64,000 bases of DNA, taken from positions 1-64,000 of the forward strand of contig NZ_JBHTBQ010000039.1 of the NCBI RefSeq assembly GCF_042664895.1. Reading direction: 5' to 3'. A program made the translations under genes and the position numbers. The stretch comes from Iodobacter arcticus. Lineage in GTDB: Bacteria; Pseudomonadota; Gammaproteobacteria; Burkholderiales; Chitinibacteraceae. Each line of letters opens with the position of its first letter. Positions within the stretch are counted from its first letter, which is position 1. The notes beneath the pieces are model-generated. The model did no database searches, was not told where the DNA came from, and was given only the letters and a program-made list of their open reading frames with translations. Positions 16,746 through 22,968 of the stretch are shown piece after piece.

Positions 16746-18515
16746 ATGCCTTCACTTCGCCGTTTGTTTCAATACGCTGGGCAATATCGTCGGGATGCTT
16801 TCTGGGCGAGTTTGTGCTCGGTGATCAATGTGTTTTTCGACATCCTGCCTGAGATATTGATTGGGATTGCGGTCGATGTGGTGGTGAATCGTGAGACTTC
16901 TTTTATCGCCACGCTGGGGGTCACAGATAGCTTTCACCAGCTGCTTTACTTGGGCGTAATCACGGTTTTTATTTGGGGAGGCGAGTCTTTATTCCAATAT
17001 TTATACCAAATTCGCTGGCGTAATCTTGCGCAAAACTTGCAGCATGATCTGCGTTTAGACGCCTATCGCCATGTACAAAAACTGCCACTGTCTTACTTTG
17101 AAAACAAGAGCACAGGCAAGTTAATGTCGATCTTAAATGACGACATTAATCAGCTTGAGCGCTTTTTAAATGGCGGAGCCAATAGCATTATTCAGGTGCT
17201 CTGCTCCACGCTGATGTGCAGCGCGGTGTTTTTCTATATTGCACCGCAGCTGGCCCTGATTGCGCTCGCGCCTGTACCGCTGATTTTATTTGGCGCATTT
17301 TGGTTTCAGCGCCGCATTGCTCCCCGCTATGCCGCCGTGCGTGAAGCGGCCGGTGTGATTAGCGGGCGCTTAAATAATAATCTGCTGGGCATTGCTACTA
17401 TCAAGGCTTTTACCGCCGAAAAATTTGAAGCGGCGCATATTTTTGACGCCAGCAATCATTACCGCCAAACCAATGCCGCAGCGATTCAACTCTCGTCGGC
17501 CATCATCCCCATCATCCGCATGGCGATTTTATCTGGCTTTGTGGTGACGCTGGTTTACGGTGGCTATTTGGCACTGCATGGGCAGATTGGCGTGGGCAGT
17601 TATTCGGTGCTGGTGTTTCTAACCCAACGCCTGCTTTGGCCACTGACTGGGCTGGCCGATATTGCCGATCTTTATCAGCGCTCGATGACGGCAATCGAAA
17701 GGGTACTTAATCTGCTCGATACCCCCGTACATATCCATTACGAGGGTAAGCCGCTCGGCCAGATCAAGGGTGCGCTTAGCTTTGAGCACATCCACTTTGC
17801 CTATGGCGAGCAGGCGGTGCTTAAAGATATTTCACTGCATATTGCCGCAGGGCAAACCGTGGCTTTTGTCGGCGCAACCGGCTCTGGTAAAAGCACGCTG
17901 CTTAAACTACTGCTGCGTTTTTACGATGCCAGCAGCGGCAGCATTAAAATCGACGGTATGGAAAGCACGGACATTGCCCTCACCGATCTGCGCCGCGCCA
18001 TTGGCTATGTGGGGCAGGATGTGTTTTTAAGCGATGCCAGCATTGCACAAAATATTGCTTACGGCCAAAGCGATGTGGATATGACAGCCGTGATCGCCGC
18101 ATCTCGCGCCGCCGAAGCGCATGGATTTATCGAGCGCCTGCCGCAAGGCTACGACACCCAAATTGGTGAGCGCGGGCAAAAATTATCCGGTGGGCAACGT
18201 CAACGCTTGGCGCTGGCAAGGGCGATCTTCAAAGACCCAAAAATCTTGGTATTGGACGAAGCCACCAGCGCGGTGGATAACGAAACCGAAGCCGCCATTC
18301 AAAGATCGCTGGATAAAATAGCTAGGGGCCGCACCACTCTGGTGGTAGCCCACCGCCTGTCTACCGTGCGCAATGCTCACTGCATTTATGTGATGGAACA
18401 CGGAGAGATAATCGAAGCGGGCACACATGAGGTATTACTAGCAGAAAAAGGCAGCTACGCAGCCTTGTGGCGCTTGCAAACAGGCATCAGAGAGGCAGAA
18501 GCCCTGCTGACATAA
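16746..18515 (+). CDS. ABC exporter, fused permease and ATPase (half-transporter)
   Basis: A 589-residue type-IV ABC exporter subunit, expected to dimerise in the inner membrane. Membrane domain in the first ~310 residues (helices around INVFFDILPEILIGIAVDVVV, FHQLLYLGVITVFIWGG, VLCSTLMCSAVFFYIAPQLALIALAPVPLILFGAF). The nucleotide-binding domain is at ~345-580: Walker A GATGSGKST, Q-loop VGQDVFL, signature LSGGQRQRLALARA, Walker B ILVLDEATSAVD, and the H-loop in VVAHRLSTV. The lipid/drug exporter class (MsbA-like) is clear; the substrate is not, and no partner gene is adjacent. Confidence 0.92.
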   Translation: MPSLRRLFQYAGQYRRDAFWASLCSVINVFFDILPEILIGIAVDVVVNRETSFIATLGVTDSFHQLLYLGVITVFIWGGESLFQYLYQIRWRNLAQNLQHDLRLDAYRHVQKLPLSYFENKSTGKLMSILNDDINQLERFLNGGANSIIQVLCSTLMCSAVFFYIAPQLALIALAPVPLILFGAFWFQRRIAPRYAAVREAAGVISGRLNNNLLGIATIKAFTAEKFEAAHIFDASNHYRQTNAAAIQLSSAIIPIIRMAILSGFVVTLVYGGYLALHGQIGVGSYSVLVFLTQRLLWPLTGLADIADLYQRSMTAIERVLNLLDTPVHIHYEGKPLGQIKGALSFEHIHFAYGEQAVLKDISLHIAAGQTVAFVGATGSGKSTLLKLLLRFYDASSGSIKIDGMESTDIALTDLRRAIGYVGQDVFLSDASIAQNIAYGQSDVDMTAVIAASRAAEAHGFIERLPQGYDTQIGERGQKLSGGQRQRLALARAIFKDPKILVLDEATSAVDNETEAAIQRSLDKIARGRTTLVVAHRLSTVRNAHCIYVMEHGEIIEAGTHEVLLAEKGSYAALWRLQTGIREAEALLT

Positions 18516-18602
18516 TCTCTGCCTGCATCATTTCAGAAAAACATCTACATAAAGGATGCTATAAACCAAAGTGCCAAATGATAAAAGCACAAGGGGGAAG
18601 AT

Positions 18603-19373
18603 ATGCGCGTACTTAGCCCGCTCTGGCTTACGACTATTTTATTTTCCACCCCGCTTTATGCTGAAACTGTGGTTATCAATGCAGAAGACGACTGGGCACC
18701 CTTCTCGTCTATGCGATCAGATAAGCAAGGCGTAGAAGGCCTTTCCCCTTCTCTGGTCAGCGCCGCCTTTAATAGCCAAGGCATCAATGTAAAATTTAAT
18801 GCAGTGCCTTTTGCGCGCTGCCTTTATGAAGTAGAACGCGGTAAAGTGGTTGGCTGCTTTGATACATCCATGACTGAAAATAATAAAAATAAATTTATCT
18901 GGCACAAAACCCCTCTGTTTGAAGAAGGCCTGTCTATTTTTGCCTTAAGCGAATCTAGCGATAAAAATCTAACCGCTAAAGATTTAGAAGGCAAAACGAT
19001 CAGCCTGACTCACGGCTACTCCTATCCTAATATCCTGATGGATAATAAGAAAATAATTAAAGATGAATCGCCGTTTGACGATACCCAGCTCAAGAAAATT
19101 CTGCTAAAAAGAGTGCAATACGGCGTAATCAACACCACGCCCGGCACTTTAATGATTAATACCAACCGTAATTACAAAGGAAAAATAAAAATAGTGGGTT
19201 TAATTGAAACCAGCGTTTTCTATTTGAACTTCTCAAAAACACATAAAGACGGCCAACGCATGGCCGATATTTTTGAAAAAGGAATGCAGGAAATTAAATC
19301 AAATGGCACTTACAAAAAAATAGAGCACGATTTCAAAGTAAAACATGGCCTGATCAACCTCCCCCCTAAATAG
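18603..19373 (+). CDS. Periplasmic solute-binding protein, family 3
   Basis: A 256-residue exported protein. Signal peptide of ~21 residues (VLSPLWLTTILFSTPLYAE), then a PBPb/SBP_bac_3 fold beginning VVINAEDDWAPFSSM...GLSPSLVSAAF and including GCFDTSMTENNKNKFIWHKTPLFEEGLSIFAL and GTYKKIEHDF at the end. Such proteins bind amino acids or similar small polar molecules for an ABC importer, but no permease or ATPase gene is adjacent; many orphan members exist in betaproteobacteria. Lysine/asparagine-rich coding contrasts with the GC-richer ABC exporter gene upstream. Confidence 0.85.
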   Translation: MRVLSPLWLTTILFSTPLYAETVVINAEDDWAPFSSMRSDKQGVEGLSPSLVSAAFNSQGINVKFNAVPFARCLYEVERGKVVGCFDTSMTENNKNKFIWHKTPLFEEGLSIFALSESSDKNLTAKDLEGKTISLTHGYSYPNILMDNKKIIKDESPFDDTQLKKILLKRVQYGVINTTPGTLMINTNRNYKGKIKIVGLIETSVFYLNFSKTHKDGQRMADIFEKGMQEIKSNGTYKKIEHDFKVKHGLINLPPK

Positions 19374-19655
19374 AAGTACATACCCTGTTTTAAACAAAAG
19401 CATTCAATACGTTCACATCAAACTACCCGCCAATCAAACCTTCTATAGCCACAGCTTAATACCCAGCTTGAAAACTACTCTGCGCCCAGCTTGTTGCAGC
19501 GCAACAAAAATCGCGATAAAAAAGTATTTGCAATTCAAAGCAGATGGCAGGTATATTATTGGACTCCATGTTTTATTATTGTTTAAAAAATATAAAAAAA
19601 CTGCTAAAACAATAAACTATCTCTTAAATAAAATATACATAGCGGGGCAATAGCT
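19374..19655. other. AT-rich spacer with a small hairpin
   Basis: No gene is supported in this 282-bp stretch. It contains TTGTTGC AGC GCAACAA at 19491-19507, a 7-bp hairpin followed by AAAATC rather than a U run, so it is not a convincing terminator. Confidence 0.5.
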
Positions 19656-20084
19656 GTGAAAGCAAAATTAAGCGATATCATTGATGCCATCGATTTTATG
19701 AGTGGTGATCCTAATCAAAGCTGCGAAGGATTTATTCACCTTGAAAGCGGCAACATTTATTTACGACCCAAATATTTAAATGCCATTGACGATATAGAAG
19801 CCCTACCCGATGATCTGGATAATGATGCGCTCTATCTACCTTTACCTACAAAAAACGATTTAGGCTTAGGTAGCCAATTACCAGTTTGTTTTGCCGAAGA
19901 ATATGCGCCGGATTTTTATAATGAAGTACAAGCTATGTTTAGGCATAAAGGCGCTTTTGGCCGCTTTAAAGATTGGGCAGACCGGCATCAGTTACTCGCC
20001 GCATGGTATCGCTTTGAAAAAGAAAGTGGCGAAAAAGAAATCAAAGCATGGTGCCACGAGTACAAAATCAGCTTGATCGACTAA
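19656..20084 (+). CDS. UPF0158-family protein
   Basis: A 142-residue acidic cytosolic protein of the uncharacterised UPF0158 family. Features: N-terminal LSDIIDAIDFMSGDPN, a conserved HLESGNIY segment, DDLDNDALYLPLPTKNDLGLG, and a C-terminal GAFGRFKDWADRHQLLAAWYRFEKE (F-x-D-x-L/W...W-Y-x-F/Y). It starts at GTG 19656 with GGGG upstream at 19643-19646. No function is established for the family as far as I know. Confidence 0.85.
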   Translation: MKAKLSDIIDAIDFMSGDPNQSCEGFIHLESGNIYLRPKYLNAIDDIEALPDDLDNDALYLPLPTKNDLGLGSQLPVCFAEEYAPDFYNEVQAMFRHKGAFGRFKDWADRHQLLAAWYRFEKESGEKEIKAWCHEYKISLID

Positions 20085-20113
20085 GGGCCCTTTGAGCAAA
20101 GGCTGTTGCCTAT

Positions 20114-20178
20114 AAAAAAACCTAAGATCTGTAGACACAGAAGGCGGGGAGTTTAAAAGCAGAACACAGAGAAAGCCT
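20114..20178. repeat. Family A single arm
   Basis: AAACCTAAGATCTGTAGACA (20117-20136) followed by CAG, GCGGGGAG and AGAACACAGAGAAAG, the family A left arm without its inverted partner nearby. Confidence 0.75.
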
Positions 20179-20204
20179 AAAGGCCATAGATAAAAACTGG
20201 GGGC

Positions 20205-20224
20205 AGATCATCGTTAAAAACAAA
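20205..20224. repeat. Direct repeat, left copy, flanking the MAPEG/RT segment
   Basis: Twenty bases AGATCA-T-CGTTAAAAACAAA, matching 22113-22132 (AGATCA-A-CGTTAAAAACAAA) at 19 of 20 positions. This copy overlaps the 3' end of the MAPEG pseudogene. The two copies bracket ~1.9 kb that contains that pseudogene and the reverse transcriptase locus. Confidence 0.55.
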
Positions 20225-20684
20225 CAATTAACCGTGGCCTGTGCCCTGTTTCCCTCCAAAGCTCACTGCGCCCATTGCACTTTTGCACCACACCAGACTG
20301 CAGCAGCCAAAACCACATCCCAAGCACAGCAGCGAAGTTGATCGTGAAAACAATACCGCGCAATCTTACGTTTGCTGTGAATACCTGCACAAAACTATGC
20401 AAGAAGCGCCCTGCAATAAAGATCCACGCCAGCCAGATTTGAATCTGGTCGATAGCATGCAGCTACAGAAGCAGCAGGCACGCGGCATAAAAAAAGAGCG
20501 GCCACTCGAACTGATTGGACAAATTGGCACTCACCCGGCGCTCAATCTGTCCCCAAGGATTAGAGCCATCCGCTTGGCTGCCTAATCCCCAAACCGAAGG
20601 GGCACGTACAACAGTCAGCAACACATAGAGTAGCGCGGTTAATGCGACGTGCATTGCCATCGGATAGAGCAGGGAAATCGGCAT
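20214..20684 (-). pseudogene. MAPEG-family membrane protein interrupted by an in-frame amber codon
   Basis: Reading from 20684, the frame encodes a MAPEG protein (four-helix membrane eicosanoid/glutathione-metabolism fold) through RRVSANLSNQFEWPLFFYAACLLLL, then TAG at 20463-20465. The same frame continues LHAIDQIQIWLAWIFIAGRFLHSFVQVFTANVRLRGIVFTINFAAVLGMWFWLL to a stop at 20214-20216. The FEWP motif before the stop and the S-F-V-Q-V-F-T-x-N-x-R-L-R-G motif after it are both family hallmarks and sit at normal spacing, so a single nonsense mutation has split an otherwise intact gene of ~156 codons. Sequencing error or readthrough cannot be excluded. Confidence 0.75.
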
Positions 20685-20751
20685 AGTATTTAGTCTGACG
20701 CTAGTTGGGGTGGATAAAATAGCTCGCCACGTAATGACAACTTATCTAGCG

Positions 20752-20870
20752 ATGTAGGGTGGATTAGCCGAAGGCGTAAGCTACAAATCTGGCTCCGACA
20801 TCACGATGACGTAATCAGCGCTGCTTGATAAAGCCAAGCAGCCCTCAGCGACTATCCCGACCTACATGAC
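20752..20870. repeat. Family G repeat (GTAGGGTGGATTAGCC type)
   Basis: GTAGGGTGGATTAGCCGAAG starts at 20754, and GACTATCCCGACCTACATGA closes the unit near 20869 as an imperfect inverted end. Such units recur in the intergenic DNA of many proteobacteria. The 450 bp between the MAPEG gene and the small ORF at 21135 hold only this and the structured region listed next. Confidence 0.55.
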
Positions 20871-20966
20871 TATTTCAAATCACCAAGGCTAATGAGCTTA
20901 CTCTTCACCATTTAAAGTATTTTACCAACCGCAAGCTAACAAATTAAAGATATATGTTAGAGTTCG

Positions 20967-21134
20967 CTATCCTGGCGGTAGGCGCTTAATGCACCTGCCC
21001 CTCATCCAGTCACTCTGTGATGTACGCTTGATGGCCCTCATGTAATTACTCATGATTGTTATCCCATTGTTAGTTGTGAAGTCATGCGCATCCGCGCTAG
21101 ATAAGCCAGGATTTGAGATGAGGAGTGTTTCACT
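20967..21134 (+). ncRNA. Candidate structured RNA upstream of the reverse transcriptase
   Basis: Sequence directly upstream of the RT operon can form a long-range stem, ATCCTGGC (20969-20976) with GCCAGGAT (21105-21112), closing ~128 nt. Inside are short hairpins TCAC-TCT-GTGA and TCATG-TAATTACT-CATGA. Retrons and several defence RTs carry their template RNA in this position. A CTATCCT direct repeat (20967-20973 and 21239-21245) and GGTAGG/CCTACC complementarity (20977-20982 with 21243-21248) suggest that the RNA could extend across the small ORF. No homology to a known msr-msd is recognised; this is a prediction from structure and position. Confidence 0.4.
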
Positions 21135-21263
21135 ATGAAAAAGCGTGAACAACTACTAGCTCTTGCGGCACTCACTTGTGCGAATTCATTCTTTGAATTC
21201 GCATCTAAAGTGATTGACTTCTTGAGCGTGACTTTTAACTATCCTACCCAATATGAGTCCTAA
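21135..21263 (+). CDS. Small ORF (42 aa) overlapping the RT start
   Basis: ATG 21135 is preceded by AGGAG with 9-nt spacing. The product begins MKKREQLLALAALTCANS and ends FNYPTQYES; the middle is a hydrophobic/amphipathic helix. The stop lies inside ATGAGTCCTAA, so the last 11 bases overlap the RT start at 21253, the classic arrangement for translational coupling. The ORF contains a strong hairpin (21172-21213), which raises the alternative that this DNA is RNA template or leader rather than coding. I do not recognise the peptide. It could be a small partner of the RT, or only a leader that controls RT translation. Confidence 0.5.
   Translation: MKKREQLLALAALTCANSFFEFASKVIDFLSVTFNYPTQYES
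21172..21213. repeat. Long perfect hairpin inside the small ORF
   Basis: TGCGAATTCA (21179-21188), loop TTCTT, then TGAATTCGCA (21194-21203): a perfect 10-bp stem. After a small asymmetric bulge it is extended by TCACTT (21172-21177) with AAGTGA (21208-21213), giving 16 base pairs. A stem of this quality is unusual in coding sequence and resembles the long stems of retron-like template RNAs. Confidence 0.75.
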
Positions 21264-22023
21264 GTGGTCTTCAAAATTTGAGATAAAGCCGGGCCGCTGG
21301 GTTTTTGTACCTACCCCAGCTGCGATCGAAAATGGCAATAAAATTAAAAAAACCATTGAGGCTTGCTGGATCCCGCCCTCTAATTATTATCACCTTAAAG
21401 ATGGAGGACACGTAGAAGCCATTAAAATACACCTAAGAAACACTCAATTTATTCACCTCGACATAACAAATTTCTTTGGATGTGTCAGCAAGAACAGAAT
21501 TACTCGCAATCTCAAAGGGCTCGTTGGATATGAAGCAGCCAAAGAAATTGCTGAATCATCAACCGTTCTTAGACCTTGCGTCTTACCCTTTGGCTTTGTT
21601 CAGTCCACTATCATTGCTTCGCTGTGCCTTTATAAAAGCCGCCTAGGTTCTTACTTAGTTCAATTGCAAAAATCTGGAGTAACCATCAGCGTATATATGG
21701 ATGACATCATTCTTTCTACAAATAGAGAAAAGATAAATGTCTTAGCTAATGAGTTATCATTCGACGAAGTGAAAGCTGAGTTAAAAAATCAAGCAGCAAT
21801 GTCAGGTTTTCCATTGAATGTAGAAAAAGAACACGGCCCTGCTCATACAATTACGGCATACAATATTGAACTTTCGCACGAATCCATGCACATTGAGCCA
21901 TCAAGACTTGCCATACTCATTGATGATTATTCGAAAACAGATAATGAGCACGTCAAGAATGGAATTTATGGGTACATAAACTCTATTAATCCCGAGCAGG
22001 TGCTGGAATTGAGCTGCACTTAA
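21253..22023 (+). CDS. Minimal reverse transcriptase, candidate unknown-group/defence type
   Basis: A 256-residue RNA-directed DNA polymerase. Visible blocks: WSSKFEIKPGRWVFVPT (fingers), FIHLDITNFF with catalytic Asp70, LPFGFVQSTIIASLCL (the block-4 LPxGxxxS), SVYMDDIILS with Asp150 and Asp151, GFPLNVEKEHG (block 6) and TAYNIELS (block 7), then a short tail with GIYGYINSINPEQVLEL. The catalytic triad is complete. I do not see the retron NAxxH motif, maturase/X domain or endonuclease, so group II intron and classical retron are unlikely; it resembles the small 'unknown group' RTs, many of which are anti-phage. It is coupled to the 42-aa ORF and preceded by a structured region. Composition is clearly AT-richer than the neighbouring core genes. 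Confidence 0.85.
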   Translation: MSPKWSSKFEIKPGRWVFVPTPAAIENGNKIKKTIEACWIPPSNYYHLKDGGHVEAIKIHLRNTQFIHLDITNFFGCVSKNRITRNLKGLVGYEAAKEIAESSTVLRPCVLPFGFVQSTIIASLCLYKSRLGSYLVQLQKSGVTISVYMDDIILSTNREKINVLANELSFDEVKAELKNQAAMSGFPLNVEKEHGPAHTITAYNIELSHESMHIEPSRLAILIDDYSKTDNEHVKNGIYGYINSINPEQVLELSCT

Positions 22024-22112
22024 AAAAAAGAGTAGTATTCATCACTCCTCCAAATTGCCATGCACAAAGTTATGCACGTCTTTGTTGACCTTTTTTGAGG
22101 AAGACAAAAGAT

Positions 22113-22132
22113 AGATCAACGTTAAAAACAAA
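22113..22132. repeat. Direct repeat, right copy, flanking the MAPEG/RT segment
   Basis: Partner of 20205-20224 (19 of 20 identical), 90 bp after the RT stop. The spacer 22024-22165 also has a repeated ATGCAC pair (22061-22077) but no good terminator. Confidence 0.55.
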
Positions 22133-22165
22133 ACCTAACTGTCTGAAGTTCTTCTTTTTACCCCC

Positions 22166-22678
22166 CTAAGAAACCACAGCCTCCGGCCTAGCCATCGGCC
22201 GCTCCAGCTCCAGCACCACCAGCTTTGCCATATCAGACAGCATTTCTATTTCAAAATCGAGCAAGGCGCGGGGGTTTTTGTCGATCAGGCAGAGCGTGCC
22301 GAGGTTCATGCCATTGCTGGCTTTTAAGGGCGCTCCGGCATAGAAGCGGATTTGTGGCTCGCCGATGACGAGCGGGTTATCAAAGAAGCGCTCATCTAAT
22401 AGAGCGTCTTCAATCACAAACACGTCGTCTTGCAAAATAGTGTGGCCGCAAAATGAGATGTCGCGGGGCGTTTCTTTGGCGTCCAGCCCACAGGCCGATT
22501 TGAACCATTGCCGGTTTACATCAATCAGGCTGACTACCGCAATTTGCACACGAAAAAAAGCCGCTGCGGCGCGTGTGAGGTTATCAAAACGCGCTTCAGG
22601 CGGCGTATCCAGAATGAGCAACTCGCGCAGTGTCTGTACACGCAAGGCCTCATCGGGAGGGAATGCAGGCACCTGCAT
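22166..22678 (-). CDS. Stand-alone GAF-domain protein
   Basis: A 170-residue cytosolic protein consisting of one GAF domain (about 20-160): LRELLILDTPPEARFDNLTRAAAAFF, VSLIDVNRQWFKSACGL, RDISFCGHTILQDDVFVIEDALLDERFFDNPLVIGEPQIRFYAGAPL, GTLCLIDKNPR. This subtype usually forms the N-terminal sensor part of diguanylate cyclases or histidine kinases. Here it ends just after the domain with no output module, and no signalling gene is adjacent. It could act by protein interaction or be a cut-down sensor. Ligand unknown. Confidence 0.85.
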   Translation of the reverse strand: MQVPAFPPDEALRVQTLRELLILDTPPEARFDNLTRAAAAFFRVQIAVVSLIDVNRQWFKSACGLDAKETPRDISFCGHTILQDDVFVIEDALLDERFFDNPLVIGEPQIRFYAGAPLKASNGMNLGTLCLIDKNPRALLDFEIEMLSDMAKLVVLELERPMARPEAVVS

Positions 22679-22830
22679 AACATATCCTGTCTAGCTTATA
22701 ACAGGCACCATTATACTCTTGAAAGCTAGCTGATGATCAGGCTTAAGGGTGCACTAGGTCGGGAAAAGTGGATTTCTTCATAGGGCCAGTGGCCATGCCT
22801 CGACGCAGCAAGTGAATATGATGCGTTTTT

Positions 22831-22896
22831 GTAGGGCGGGTGCAACCCGCCGCGCTTTGCTGAAACACGAAAAACGGCGGGTTGCACCCGCCCTAC
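22831..22896. repeat. Family C hairpin repeat
   Basis: GTAGGGCGGGTGCAACCCGC ... GCGGGTTGCACCCGCCCTAC with centre GCTTTGCTGAAACACGAAAA, almost identical to the copy at 8707-8772. It sits between the GAF gene and metE, in the metE downstream region. Confidence 0.85.
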
Positions 22897-22968
22897 GATC
22901 ATTCGATCTTGAGCCATTTAAGAATGCGCTCCCCTCGCCCTTTTGGGAGAGAGGAGCGGGAAAAAAAC

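Noticed and set aside
20241..20585. Plus-strand frame of 114 codons
   Set aside because: Antisense of the MAPEG pseudogene, whose motifs are clear on the other strand.
20967..22023. Classical retron (msr-msd with retron RT)
   Set aside because: I do not find the retron NAxxH motif or a msr-msd layout with a branching guanosine that I recognise, so the RT is described more broadly.
21253..22023. Group II intron or diversity-generating retroelement RT
   Set aside because: No maturase or endonuclease domain and no intron end structures; no variable/template repeat pair or accessory target gene is visible nearby.
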